From: UBA1847 sp942492205 | GTDB lineage: Bacteria; Pseudomonadota; Gammaproteobacteria; Steroidobacterales; Woeseiaceae | NCBI GenBank assembly: GCA_942492205.1 | Contig: CALODT010000003.1 | Coordinates: 372,001-436,000 of the forward strand | Direction of reading: 5' to 3' | Length of the DNA: 64,000 nt | Shown here: positions 1 through 8,636 of the stretch, piece after piece | Position numbering within the stretch: the first letter of the stretch is position 1 | Layout: each line of letters starts with the position of its first letter | Notes under the pieces: model-generated | Told to the model about the DNA's origin: nothing | Database searches by the model: none | What the model saw: the letters and a program-made list of their open reading frames with translations, nothing else | Position numbers and translations under genes: made by a program

Positions 1-524
1 CCCCCTGGGTAAAGATCGTCCGGCCGCGAGTTTGAGGTTGCGACGAGCGTGACGCCGCGGCGGAAGAGGCCATCGAGAAGGCGCCCCAGGATCATCGCGT
101 CGCCAATGTCGCTGACAAAGAACTCATCGAAACACAGCACGCGAGTGGTGCGGGCAATATCTGCGGCAACCTTGTCCAGCGGATCACGAACGCTACCGAG
201 GGCTTTCAGGCGATCATGAACTTCGCGCATCATGCGATGAAAGTGAATTCTCCTCTTGGCGCGAACGGGCAACGTTTCGAAAAACAGGTCCATGAGCATG
301 GTTTTGCCGCGGCCGACACCGCCCCACAGGTACATGCCCTGGCCGCCAGCTTGAGGAGCCTGCGGCAACCAGCCGAAAAGTCGTCGCAGGCGAACAAAGC
401 GAGGCGCAGGGACGGTCAGACGCGCCTGCAGGCGCTCCAGCCGGCCGATAATCGCGAGCTGTGCAGGATCTTCGACATGGCCTTCGCGGCGCAGGCTCTC
501 TTCATAAGCTTCGCGTATGTTCAA
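1..524 (-). CDS. zapE: AFG1/ZapE-type cell division ATPase, 3' end cut off by window edge
   Basis: This is the N-terminal ~174 residues of a P-loop ATPase of the AFG1/ZapE family; ZapE acts at the Z-ring in gammaproteobacteria. Visible are Walker A (GGVGRGKT, residues 68-75), Walker B (RVLCFDE, 128-134, followed by FFVSDIGDAMILGRLL) and a sensor-like ATSN at 162-165, all in the family order. The C-terminal half lies outside the window. The only plausible start in the frame is a TTG, because an in-frame TGA lies upstream with no ATG or GTG after it. An AGG/GGT stretch just before it may serve as the ribosome site. It diverges from the ETF-ubiquinone oxidoreductase gene across about 120 bases. 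Family assignment is secure; the start is less so. Confidence 0.9.
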   Translation of the reverse strand, partial: MNIREAYEESLRREGHVEDPAQLAIIGRLERLQARLTVPAPRFVRLRRLFGWLPQAPQAGGQGMYLWGGVGRGKTMLMDLFFETLPVRAKRRIHFHRMMREVHDRLKALGSVRDPLDKVAADIARTTRVLCFDEFFVSDIGDAMILGRLLDGLFRRGVTLVATSNSRPDDLYPG

Positions 525-646
525 ACTACCTTTAATCCTGTATTTGCGTCGATCCGGCGCCTCGGCAAGATTACATCGTCATCATGTAGAGCGCATCATA
601 GAGGCTGCTAAGATACGCGGCGAACGAACAAGGAGAACGACCGCAT

Positions 647-2296
647 ATGTCGGAATCGAACGAACGTGAATCCATGGAATTCGATGTCGTGATAGTCGGC
701 GCCGGCCCGGCCGGCCTGTCGGCCGCCTGCCGGCTGATGCAGCTGGACGACAGCCTGTCGGTCGTCGTCGTGGAAAAGGGCTCCGAAATCGGCGCGCACA
801 TCCTGTCCGGAAATGTGTTTGAACCGACGGGCCTCGATGAACTGTTCCCGGACTGGAAAGAGAAAGGTGCGCCGGTCAAGACGGCGGTGTCCGGCGACCT
901 TGTTCATTACCTGACCAGTGCCAAGGGTGCCGTACGCGTGCCCGGCCCGTTTCTGCCGCGACCCATGCACAACAAGGGCAACTACATAATCAGCCTGGGC
1001 CAGCTTTGCCAGTGGATGGGCGAGCAAGCCGAGTCGATGGGGGTTAACGTGTTTCCCGGATTCGCCGCATCCGAGGTTCTGTATGACGATGCCGGGCGCG
1101 TAACCGGCGTTGCAACCAGCGACATGGGCATAGGCAAGGACGGCGAGAAGAAAAGCGCCTACCAGGCGGGCTACGAGTTGACTGGCAAGTACACCATCTT
1201 CGCGGAGGGTGTACGTGGCAACCTGAGCGAGCAGGTCATGCAGCGCTTCGACCTGCGCGCGAATTCCGATCCTCAGCACTACGGAATCGGCATCAAGGAA
1301 GTGTGGGAGATAGACCCCGAGAAGCACCGCGAAGGCCTGGTCGTGCATACGACGGGCTGGCCGCTGGACAATCATACTGAAGGCGGCGGGTTCCTGTATC
1401 ACGCGGCGAACAACAAGGTGTTCCTGGGCCTGATTATTGCGTTGAATTACAGGAACCCGCATCTGTCGACGTTTGACGAGTTCCAGCGCTGGAAGCTGCA
1501 TCCGAAGGTGCGGACGTATCTCGAGGGTGGCAAACGAGTGGCCTACGGAGCGCGGGCTGTCAACAAAGGGGGGCTGCAGTCGTTGCCGAAACTGTCCTTC
1601 CCCGGCGGTATGCTCGTTGGCTGCGGCGCCGGGTTTCTGAACGGCGTGAAAATCAAGGGTGCCCATACGGCGATCAAGACCGGCATGCTGGCGGCCGAGA
1701 GTGTCCACAAGGCGTTGTCGGCAGGTGACACCGGCCAGTCGGAACTGAGCGACTTCGAGGACAACGTCAAAGCGTCCTGGGTACACAAGGAGCTGCACAA
1801 GGGCCGCAATTTCGGGCCGGGCCTGCACAAGCTCGGCGTGTTCTGGGGTGCGGCGTTCGCGTTTGTCGATCAGAATATCTTTTTCGGCAAGTTGCCGTTC
1901 ACATGGCGGAACAAAGAACCGGATCACGAATCCCTGCGCAAGGCGGGTGAAGCGAAACCGATCGACTATCCGAAACCGGATGGCGTCATTACGTTCGACA
2001 AACTGTCGTCAGTGTTCCTGTCGAGCACCAATCATGAAGAGGACCAACCCTCGCATCTCAAGCTTAAAGACCCGTCGTTGCCGGTCTCATACAACCTGCC
2101 CAACTTCGATGAACCTGCGCAGCGCTATTGCCCGGCGGGCGTTTACGAGATTGTCGAGGAGGCCGGTGAGCCGCGATTGCAGATCAACGCCCAGAACTGT
2201 GTGCACTGCAAGACCTGCGATATCAAGGATCCGCTGCAGAATATCGTCTGGGACGTGCCGGAAGGTGGCGGCGGGCCGAATTACGCGAACATGTAA
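647..2296 (+). CDS. Electron transfer flavoprotein-ubiquinone oxidoreductase
   Basis: The 549-residue protein matches ETF-QO, the inner-membrane enzyme that takes electrons from reduced ETF (fed by acyl-CoA dehydrogenases) and passes them to ubiquinone. It starts with an FAD-binding Rossmann motif (DVVIVGAGPAGLSAA, about residues 13-27) and ends with a single 4Fe-4S domain (CPAGVYE, then NCVHCKTCDIKDP near residue 520). Length is normal for the family. AAGGAG lies about 12 bases before the ATG. The nearby thiolase and SDR genes fit a fatty-acid oxidation role, although they are on the opposite strand. No abnormal features were seen. Confidence 0.95.
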   Translation: MSESNERESMEFDVVIVGAGPAGLSAACRLMQLDDSLSVVVVEKGSEIGAHILSGNVFEPTGLDELFPDWKEKGAPVKTAVSGDLVHYLTSAKGAVRVPGPFLPRPMHNKGNYIISLGQLCQWMGEQAESMGVNVFPGFAASEVLYDDAGRVTGVATSDMGIGKDGEKKSAYQAGYELTGKYTIFAEGVRGNLSEQVMQRFDLRANSDPQHYGIGIKEVWEIDPEKHREGLVVHTTGWPLDNHTEGGGFLYHAANNKVFLGLIIALNYRNPHLSTFDEFQRWKLHPKVRTYLEGGKRVAYGARAVNKGGLQSLPKLSFPGGMLVGCGAGFLNGVKIKGAHTAIKTGMLAAESVHKALSAGDTGQSELSDFEDNVKASWVHKELHKGRNFGPGLHKLGVFWGAAFAFVDQNIFFGKLPFTWRNKEPDHESLRKAGEAKPIDYPKPDGVITFDKLSSVFLSSTNHEEDQPSHLKLKDPSLPVSYNLPNFDEPAQRYCPAGVYEIVEEAGEPRLQINAQNCVHCKTCDIKDPLQNIVWDVPEGGGGPNYANM

Positions 2297-2385
2297 CGGC
2301 TGCCGCCAACGTCATCCCGCCCCAGGTCGGGAGAATGACATCCCCCGACCCGATATCACGAACTCGGGAAGAACATGAGCGCAGC

Positions 2386-3153
2386 CTACTTCGGCTGCAT
2401 CCGGATGGCGCCGTCGACGCGGATTGTCTCGCCGTTCACCATGCAGTTGCCGTAAATAAACGCCGCCGCGTCCGCATACTCCTCGGGTCTGCCGAGTCGA
2501 GGCGGAAACGGCACCTGTCGACCCAGCGACTCCTGTACGTCCTCGGGCATGCCCGCCATCATCGGTGTCATGAAAATTCCCGGTGCGATCGTGTTTACGC
2601 GAATGCCGAACTGCGCGAACTCGCGAGCGAGCGGCAGCATCATGCCGATAACACCGCTTTTCGACGCCGAGTAAGCGGCCTGTCCGATCTGGCCCTCGTA
2701 GGCTGCAATCGATGCGGTGCTTATCACGACGCCGCGCTCGCCGTCTTCGTTAGGCTCGTTCAGCTGCATGACAGCCGCCGCTTCCTTGGTGACGTTGTAG
2801 GAGCCGACCAGGTTGACCTGGATGACGCGATTGAAATTCTCGGTCGGCCAAGGTCCTTCGCGACCGAGCGTGCGGCCTGCGGTCGCGATACCGGCACAAT
2901 TGACGGCGAGCGTGATACCGCCCATGAATTCATTGGCGGCCTTTATCGCCGCTTTGACAGAGTTCTCGTCGGCAACGTCCGCCCTGACGTAGCTTGCGTT
3001 CGCTCCAAAACCCGCTGCCGCCTTGTCACCCTGCTCGTCATTGATGTCGAGTAGGACGACCTGTCCTCCCGCGGCAATGACGCGTTCAGCGGTTGCCCGG
3101 CCAAGCCCGGATGCACCGCCAGTAATGACGGCTTTGGCGCTCGATAACTGCAT
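2386..3153 (-). CDS. SDR-family 3-hydroxyacyl-CoA dehydrogenase (type 2, HSD17B10-like)
   Basis: A 255-residue short-chain dehydrogenase. The NAD-binding TGGASGLG motif is at about residues 11-18, NCAG near 84-87, a catalytic Ser in the STASIAAYEG stretch, and YSASK (catalytic Tyr and Lys) near 161-165. Sequence character and the adjacent thiolase suggest a 3-hydroxyacyl-CoA dehydrogenase acting in beta-oxidation, but SDR substrate specificity cannot be read from motifs. AAGGAG precedes the ATG. It lies 10 bases downstream of the thiolase on the same strand, so the two are almost certainly one operon. Its 3' end faces the ETF-QO gene. Confidence 0.88.
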   Translation of the reverse strand: MQLSSAKAVITGGASGLGRATAERVIAAGGQVVLLDINDEQGDKAAAGFGANASYVRADVADENSVKAAIKAANEFMGGITLAVNCAGIATAGRTLGREGPWPTENFNRVIQVNLVGSYNVTKEAAAVMQLNEPNEDGERGVVISTASIAAYEGQIGQAAYSASKSGVIGMMLPLAREFAQFGIRVNTIAPGIFMTPMMAGMPEDVQESLGRQVPFPPRLGRPEEYADAAAFIYGNCMVNGETIRVDGAIRMQPK

Positions 3154-3163
3154 GCAAATCTCC

Positions 3164-4345
3164 TTACACTAATTCAAGGGCAATCGCGGTGGCTTCACCG
3201 CCGCCGATACACTGCGTCGCAATGCCGCGCTTCAGGCCCTGCGCTCGCAGAGCATGCAGCAAGGTCACCGTGATACGACAACCGGTCGCGCCGATCGGAT
3301 GTCCGAGGGCGCAGGCGCCGCCATTGACGTTGACCTTGTCGTGTTCAATGCCGACATCTCGCATCGCGGCCATGGTTACCACGGCAAATGCCTCGTTGAT
3401 CTCGAACAGGTCGACGTCCTGCGGCGACCAGCCGAGCTTCTGCTGAAGATTCTGCAGCGCGAAGATCGGTGCCGTCGTGAACCAGGCCGGCTGCTGCGCA
3501 AAAGCGGAGTGGCCTGCGATCCTGGCGAGTGGCTTCATGCCCCGCTTGTTCGCTTCGGATTCGCGCATGAGGATGGTTGCCGCTGCACCATCGGATATGG
3601 ACGACGAGGTTGCCGCCGTAACGGTGCCGTCCTTGCGAAACGCGGGCTTGAGCGTCGGGATCTTTTCGATACTCACCTTACCCGGCGTCTCGTCCTCGGC
3701 AATGGTGACGTCGCCGCGACGACTGCTAATGGTCACGGGAGTAATTTCGGCCGCGAAGGTGCCTGCGGCCACGGCCCGCTGTGCGCGGCTGACGGACTCG
3801 ATTGCAAACGCGTCCATATCGTCGCGAGTGAATTCGTAGCTGTCGGCAGTTACCTGCGCGAAATGCCCCATCATCTCTCCCTGGTAGGGGTCCTGAAGGC
3901 CATCGTAGAACATATGATCCAGCGCCTCCTGGTGTCCCATGCGGTAGCCGTTGCGAGCCTTCTTCAACAGGTACGGTGCATTGCTCATGGATTCAAGGCC
4001 ACCGGCAACGACGACAGCGGCGCTTCCGGCCAGGATCATGTCGTGCCCGAGGATGATGGCCTCCATGCCCGAGCCACACATCTTGTTGACGGTGGTGCAG
4101 GGCACGCGGTCCGGGATCGAGGCGCCCAACGATGCCTGGCGCGCGGGTGCCTGCCCAAGCCCGGCAGACAGGACGCAGCCCATGAGTACCCGATCGATAT
4201 CGCCTGCATCAACTGCTGCCTGCTCAATCGCACCCGCGATGGCGGTTGCGCCCAGCTCGGGCGCGGTTGCCGCACCGAGCGCGCCCTGAAATGCGCCGAT
4301 CGGCGTGCGCTTGGCCGCAACGATGACGATGGGATCGGACTTCAT
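3164..4345 (-). CDS. Acetyl-CoA C-acyltransferase (thiolase)
   Basis: A 393-residue thiolase that cleaves 3-ketoacyl-CoA (or condenses acetyl-CoA). Diagnostic features are the nucleophilic Cys in VNKMCGSGMEA (about residue 90), the NGGACALGHPIGATG block near residue 345, and the C-terminal CIGGGEATAIALE segment with the second catalytic Cys. The frame extends 19 codons further upstream, but the ATG chosen gives MKSDPIVIV, the usual thiolase N-terminus, and is preceded by CTGGAGG. It is the first gene of a two-gene operon with the SDR dehydrogenase. The pair would carry out the last two steps of a beta-oxidation cycle whose electrons could reach the ETF-QO next door. Confidence 0.93.
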   Translation of the reverse strand: MKSDPIVIVAAKRTPIGAFQGALGAATAPELGATAIAGAIEQAAVDAGDIDRVLMGCVLSAGLGQAPARQASLGASIPDRVPCTTVNKMCGSGMEAIILGHDMILAGSAAVVVAGGLESMSNAPYLLKKARNGYRMGHQEALDHMFYDGLQDPYQGEMMGHFAQVTADSYEFTRDDMDAFAIESVSRAQRAVAAGTFAAEITPVTISSRRGDVTIAEDETPGKVSIEKIPTLKPAFRKDGTVTAATSSSISDGAAATILMRESEANKRGMKPLARIAGHSAFAQQPAWFTTAPIFALQNLQQKLGWSPQDVDLFEINEAFAVVTMAAMRDVGIEHDKVNVNGGACALGHPIGATGCRITVTLLHALRAQGLKRGIATQCIGGGEATAIALELV

Positions 4346-4428
4346 AGCTGCCTCCAGTTTACGCGGCGCGCGAGTGTGCGCCGGAGGCGTACTTTCCTGC
4401 ATATCCGGCTGCCACGCAATACTACGGA

Positions 4429-5190
4429 TCAGTTAGACAGGGCGGCCTGCGGGTCCGGGTCCGATTCCGCGAGGTCGGGCTCGTCCAGCACGGCGAGAAT
4501 ATGCAGGCGAGCTGTTTCGGCCAGCTTGCGGCTGTCGGTAAATGCCACATCATCGGGGTAAATCGGCGGCAGAACCTCGATGTCGAGCGTGTTGGGACGA
4601 GGCAGCATGCGCCCCGCCGGCAGCATGTAACGCGTGCCGCGAATAGCAACCGGTACGACCGGCATGTTGCCGCGCACAGCAGCCACGAATGCGCCGGGCC
4701 TGAATTGGCCGATCCCGGGTTCCTCGCGAAATGTCCCCTCAGGAAAAAGTGCCAGCGACTGGCCGTCCTGTGCGGCTCTTACAATCTGGCGCGCGTCCCG
4801 CGCGCTGGCGGCGTGCTTATTGCGCTCAACGAACTTGGCGCCCGAGCGGCGCAGCAGGAAATGAGCAACAGGAATGTTCCGCAACTCGCCCTTGATCACA
4901 AAACTGAATCGTGCGGGCAGGTAGGCTTTGAGCAGCACCCCGTCGATATAGCTGGCGTGATTTGCAACCACGACGCAGTTGTCATCCGGAATGTTCTCGA
5001 GGCCGCTGGCTGCGACGCGGATCCCGGGGAGGAGGAACACCATTCTAGATGCGAATTTTGCGAGTCGTTCTCGGCGCCGTTCGCCAGGCACGAAGATTGC
5101 GACCAGCAGGGCGAATACGACGGCAACGCCGAAGCACAGCCAGGCCAGCAGTCCCCACAGGGCATACAGACAGCGTGTGACCCAGTTCAC
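4429..5190 (-). CDS. Lysophospholipid acyltransferase (PlsC-like, 1-acylglycerol-3-phosphate acyltransferase)
   Basis: A 253-residue membrane-associated acyltransferase. An N-terminal hydrophobic segment (about residues 10-33) is followed by the acyltransferase motif NHASYID (the H-x4-D catalytic pair, about 77-83), a FVERNK block and FPEGTF near 150. It probably acylates lysophosphatidic acid or a related lysolipid at the cytoplasmic face of the inner membrane. The start used is GTG; an AAGG lies about 12 bases upstream. It is divergent from xerD. The exact acceptor is not determinable, and other PlsC paralogues (ornithine-lipid or lipid A related) remain possible. Confidence 0.85.
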   Translation of the reverse strand: MNWVTRCLYALWGLLAWLCFGVAVVFALLVAIFVPGERRRERLAKFASRMVFLLPGIRVAASGLENIPDDNCVVVANHASYIDGVLLKAYLPARFSFVIKGELRNIPVAHFLLRRSGAKFVERNKHAASARDARQIVRAAQDGQSLALFPEGTFREEPGIGQFRPGAFVAAVRGNMPVVPVAIRGTRYMLPAGRMLPRPNTLDIEVLPPIYPDDVAFTDSRKLAETARLHILAVLDEPDLAESDPDPQAALSN

Positions 5191-5230
5191 TTTATGTTAA
5201 CGCCTTGATTAATCTGTGACAGCGATCACG
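5176..5230. promoter_or_regulatory. Two CRP-like inverted repeats in the plsC/xerD divergent region
   Basis: TGTGA-N6-TCACG lies at 5215-5230 and TGTGA-N6-TCACT at 5176-5191, the latter overlapping the acyltransferase start. Both resemble the CRP consensus TGTGA-N6-TCACA with one mismatch. Centres are 39 bp apart. Because one site is largely coding, chance cannot be excluded. Confidence 0.3.
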
Positions 5231-5425
5231 CCGGTTTGCGTGCATCGTTAGCATACTCAGAATCCTTGGAAAATCCGTCGCTTGGCGATTCCCCGGTTTG
5301 GCCAGCCGGCAGCACGTGTACGAAGATCCGAAAACCGGAAACACGTATGCTAACAGTCTGTCGGCTAAGGTGGCACAGGCACGAGGTTCGCAGCAAAGGA
5401 TTGCGCGGCAAACAAGTTGGACGTT

Positions 5426-6361
5426 ATGGGCAGCAGCAACAAGACAGGTACGCCGGATTCGGAAATGGTGCAACGCTCGGAAGAGCTTGTCGACCGTTTC
5501 CTCGACGCCATATGGATGGAGCGCGGTCTGTCCAAGAACACCTTGGGCGCGTACCGCGCCGACCTGATGACGCTGGGTCGTGGGCTGTCAGAGATCGACA
5601 AGTCGATCGAGCAGGCCGACAAATCCGATCTTCTCGATTTCATCGCGAGACGCGTGGAAAGTGGCGCAAAGCCCCGCTCTACGGCACGCCAGCTGTCGAG
5701 CTTCAGACGCTTCTTCCGCTACGTCATGCGCGAGGGAATGCGCCGCACGGACCCAACCGCCGATATCGAAATGCCGCGCATCGGTCGCTCGCTGCCGAAG
5801 TCGCTCTCCGAAGATGAAGTCGATGCGCTGCTGAATGCACCGAATACGGACGAGCCGCTGGGGCACCGCGATCGGGCCATGCTGGAACTGCTGTACGCAA
5901 CCGGTCTGCGCGTCTCCGAGCTTATCAATCTGCGCCAGTCGCAGGTCAACTTCAACCAGGGCGTGTTGCGCATCGTCGGCAAAGGCGACCGTGAGCGCCT
6001 GATTCCGCTCGGCGAAGAGTCGCAGCGATGGTTGCAGGAATTCATTGACGGCCCGCGCATGGAAATCCTGCTCGAACGTCAGACCGACTATATCTTCCCG
6101 ACGCGTCGCGGTGATCGCATGACGCGCCAGGCTTTCTGGCACATCATCAAGCGTTATGCCGAGAAAGCCGGCATACGGCAGAAGATGTCGCCGCACAGCC
6201 TGCGCCACGCTTTTGCGACGCATCTGTTGAATCGTGGTGCCGATCTTCGAGTCGTACAGATGCTGCTGGGACATAGCGACCTGTCGACCACGCAGATCTA
6301 CACGCATGTCGCTCGCGAGCGCCTGAAAGAGCTGCACGGCGAGCATCACCCCCGCGGTTAG
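5426..6361 (+). CDS. xerD: Site-specific tyrosine recombinase XerD
   Basis: The protein (311 residues from this ATG) is XerD, which with XerC resolves chromosome dimers at dif under FtsK control. An N-terminal SAM-like core-binding domain (about residues 15-95) is followed by the catalytic domain with Arg in TGLRVSEL, Lys in GKGDRERL, HSLRHAFATHLL, LGHSDLSTTQ and the nucleophilic Tyr in QIYTHV. The C-terminus ending in HHPRG closely follows E. coli XerD. A TTG three codons earlier would also fit; neither has a strong ribosome site. The dsbC gene follows, an arrangement common in gammaproteobacteria. Confidence 0.95.
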   Translation: MGSSNKTGTPDSEMVQRSEELVDRFLDAIWMERGLSKNTLGAYRADLMTLGRGLSEIDKSIEQADKSDLLDFIARRVESGAKPRSTARQLSSFRRFFRYVMREGMRRTDPTADIEMPRIGRSLPKSLSEDEVDALLNAPNTDEPLGHRDRAMLELLYATGLRVSELINLRQSQVNFNQGVLRIVGKGDRERLIPLGEESQRWLQEFIDGPRMEILLERQTDYIFPTRRGDRMTRQAFWHIIKRYAEKAGIRQKMSPHSLRHAFATHLLNRGADLRVVQMLLGHSDLSTTQIYTHVARERLKELHGEHHPRG

Positions 6362-6492
6362 CAGGCTCCGGCGCGACAATACGCGCGCTGTATCGGGCCA
6401 GGTTTGCTAGAATTTCCCCGCTTGACGGAACCGCGGTGATGAAACCCGGTCCATTCCCCCATTGGGCATCAGCCTTGTCAGGAACATTTATA

Positions 6493-7239
6493 ATGAGTCG
6501 TAAGCTCTCTGTTGGTTTGATCATGCTGGCAATCGCGCCGGCGGTTTTCTTCTCGGCGCCGACGGCGGCAGATGATGATGCCGAGCTGGCGGCGTTGCGT
6601 GCCAAGATGTCCGACATGTTCGAGGCGATTGAGCCGGAGAACGTTACCTCCAGCCCCATCAAAGGCTGGTACACCATTCAACAGGGTTCTGTCGTCGCCT
6701 ATGTTTCAGCGGACGGCCGCTACCTGCTGCAGGGCGATCTTATCGACCTTGAACAACAGGTAAACGTAACGGAGCAGAGCCGTAACCAGGCACGCCACGA
6801 CCTGGTCGGCGGTCTTGCCGACGATCATGCGATTGTGTTTTCGCCGGCGGAGATCAAGCACTCGGTGACCGTTTTTACTGACATCGACTGCAGTTACTGC
6901 CGCAAGCTGCATAGCCAGATCGATGAATACCTGGACGCCGGTATCCAGGTTCGTTACGTGCTTTATCCGCGCAACGGCCCTGCGTCCAAAGCCTGGACGA
7001 AGTCTGAACAGGTCTGGTGTGCAGCCGATCGAAACGAGGCCCTTACCGCGGCAAAACTCGATCGTGCTTTCAAGACATCACAGTGCAAGGCCGACGTCGT
7101 CAGCGAGCACTACAGCCTCGGGCAGGATATCGGCCTCAGCGGCACTCCTGCCATCGTCCTGGAGGACGGTACGTTAATCGGGGGATACCTGCCGCCGGCG
7201 CAACTCAGCATGCGATTGCGATCGTTCGCCGCTGATTGA
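6493..7239 (+). CDS. dsbC: Periplasmic thiol:disulfide isomerase DsbC
   Basis: A 248-residue exported disulfide isomerase. A signal peptide (about residues 1-25) is followed by an N-terminal dimerisation domain and a thioredoxin fold with active site CSYC (residues 133-136, in FTDIDCSYCRKLH) and the cis-Pro region SGTPAIVLEDGTLIGGY. The active site has Ser where E. coli DsbC has Gly (CGYC). The frame extends 19 codons upstream, but this ATG gives MSRK plus a clean signal peptide and has AGGA about ten bases before it. It follows xerD by about 130 bases and meets the Nudix gene tail-to-tail with only six bases between stop codons. Confidence 0.92.
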   Translation: MSRKLSVGLIMLAIAPAVFFSAPTAADDDAELAALRAKMSDMFEAIEPENVTSSPIKGWYTIQQGSVVAYVSADGRYLLQGDLIDLEQQVNVTEQSRNQARHDLVGGLADDHAIVFSPAEIKHSVTVFTDIDCSYCRKLHSQIDEYLDAGIQVRYVLYPRNGPASKAWTKSEQVWCAADRNEALTAAKLDRAFKTSQCKADVVSEHYSLGQDIGLSGTPAIVLEDGTLIGGYLPPAQLSMRLRSFAAD

Positions 7240-7245
7240 AACCTG

Positions 7246-7779
7246 TCAGGAGCGCGACCTGCGGAGTTCGTGAAAATGCACACCGTTGTTGTCGCCGCGA
7301 TCTTCGAAGTATTTCTGTAACGCGAACTTGCCGCTCTGGAAAGCCAACTCATCCCAGGGTACTTCGTCTTCGCTGAACAGGGCTACTTCGAGGCTTTCAT
7401 CACCGATGCCATAGTCGCCGACGAGTCTTCCTGTAAAGAACAGGTGAACCTGGCCGGCATCGATCACGTCGACCGAGGCGAACAGGTGGCCGAGTTCGAC
7501 GGTGGCGCAAGCCTCTTCCAGTGTTTCTCGCGCGGCACCACCGGCAATGGTCTCGCCGAGTTCCATGAAGCCGGCCGGCACTGTCCAGTAACCGTAGCGG
7601 GGTTCGATGGCGCGCTTGCACAGCAGAACCTTGCCGTTCCGTTCCGCGACGCAGCCGACGACCAGCAGCGGGTTCTGGTAATGCACCATGCCGCAATCGT
7701 CACAGACCCATCTTTCACGGGTGTCATTCTTCGGTGTCCGGCGGCTCACCCGAGCGCCGCAACCAGAGCAGTATTTCAT
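7246..7779 (-). CDS. Nudix hydrolase with N-terminal zinc ribbon
   Basis: A 177-residue protein beginning with a zinc-ribbon (CSGCG at residues 4-8 and CDDCG around 26-30), then a Nudix fold with the Nudix box around residues 67-90 (GFMELGETIAGGAARETLEE). The metal-binding REtlEE glutamates are intact; the consensus Gly after them is Cys. It probably hydrolyses a nucleoside-diphosphate-linked substrate such as ADP-ribose or NADH; the substrate is unknown. The frame runs upstream through the tRNA-Leu gene, so the true start is the ATG 12 bases beyond the tRNA 3' end. It may be co-transcribed with the tRNA. The ribosome site is weak. Confidence 0.85.
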   Translation of the reverse strand: MKYCSGCGARVSRRTPKNDTRERWVCDDCGMVHYQNPLLVVGCVAERNGKVLLCKRAIEPRYGYWTVPAGFMELGETIAGGAARETLEEACATVELGHLFASVDVIDAGQVHLFFTGRLVGDYGIGDESLEVALFSEDEVPWDELAFQSGKFALQKYFEDRGDNNGVHFHELRRSRS

Positions 7780-7791
7780 TGTCGTCCAGAG

Positions 7792-7878
7792 TGGTGCCGG
7801 GAGGGGGAATCGAACCCCCACTTCCTCTCGGAAACCGGATTTTGAATCCGGCGCGTCTACCAGTTCCGCCATCCCGGC
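7792..7878 (-). tRNA. tRNA-Leu (anticodon CAA)
   Basis: The minus strand folds into a class II tRNA of 87 nt with acceptor GCCGGGA paired to TCCCGGC, a D-arm, an anticodon stem CCGGA/TCCGG enclosing TTCAAAA (anticodon CAA), a long variable arm, a T-arm with GGTTCGATTCC, and an encoded CCA. It decodes UUG. A possible -10 (TATACT on the minus strand, 7930-7935) lies about 50 bases upstream. Confidence 0.97.
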
Positions 7879-7993
7879 ATGCTGTTATGGAGCGGGAATC
7901 GATGTGCGTCCCGCGCCTGAAAGGCGCACAGTATATGCGCGCAAGGTCCTGTGTGCGACCCTTTGAGACGCACGCGCATCCTAGAAGTGAACT

Positions 7994-8593
7994 ATGAGCA
8001 AGTTTGCGGACATTCAGATCGATCCGGCCATCGTGAAGCGGGCAGCCCGGGGAGATTCGCGGGCGCACGAGATTATCTATCGTGCTTTCGCAACCCCGGT
8101 GTATTCGATTTGCCTGCGGTTTACCAAGGTACCGGCACACGCCGAAGACCTGGTGCAGGAGACTTTCATCGAGGTCATGCGTTCCATCGCCAGGTTTCGG
8201 GGTGAAGCCGCCCTCGGCAGCTGGATTCGCCGTATCGCGGTCAGCAAGGCGCTGATGTTCCTGCGCTCGGCGTGGACCAAGCGCGGTCAGTCGCTGGCAG
8301 ACAACTGGCACGACGTTACCGAAGGCGCGGTGCAGGCGCACGGCGTCTCCGGGCGCCCCGATGACGCGATGGATCTCGATGCGGCACTGGCAAACCTGCC
8401 GGACGTTGCCCGCGCGGTTGTCTGGCTGCACGACGTCGAAGGATTCACGCACAAGGAGATAGCCGGACTGATGGGCAAGACCGAGAGTTTTTCGAAGTCG
8501 CAATTGTCGCGGGCCTACATGCGCCTGCGGCCGATGCTCGAAGAGGCGCAGCAAGAAACACAGCCGCAAGGGGCTGTTGTGAGGAGTTATTGA
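7994..8593 (+). CDS. ECF-type RNA polymerase sigma factor (sigma-70 family)
   Basis: A 199-residue ECF sigma factor. Region 2 spans about residues 25-90 (YRAFATPVYSICLRF, then AEDLVQETFIEVMRSIARFRGEA) and region 4 about residues 128-185 (LPDVARAVVWLHDVEGFTHKEIAGLMG, with a helix-turn-helix). It would direct RNA polymerase to a small regulon. The next two genes encode a single-pass membrane protein and a signal-peptide PDZ protein, the usual layout of sigma/anti-sigma/stress-effector cassettes. AGAAGTGA before the ATG may be the ribosome site. Which stress it answers cannot be inferred. Confidence 0.9.
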   Translation: MSKFADIQIDPAIVKRAARGDSRAHEIIYRAFATPVYSICLRFTKVPAHAEDLVQETFIEVMRSIARFRGEAALGSWIRRIAVSKALMFLRSAWTKRGQSLADNWHDVTEGAVQAHGVSGRPDDAMDLDAALANLPDVARAVVWLHDVEGFTHKEIAGLMGKTESFSKSQLSRAYMRLRPMLEEAQQETQPQGAVVRSY

Positions 8594-8636
8594 GGTGGGC
8601 GACAGGATAACGGGCAATAAAGAGAAGGACGACGAA

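Noticed and set aside
608..1927. Long minus-strand open frame opposite the ETF-QO gene
   Set aside because: A shadow caused by high GC at third codon positions; it has no recognisable domain and the sense strand encodes a conserved enzyme.
7780..7872. N-terminal extension of the Nudix protein (AELVDAPDSKSG-type peptide)
   Set aside because: These codons are the tRNA-Leu gene read as protein; the zinc-ribbon Met after the tRNA is the real start.
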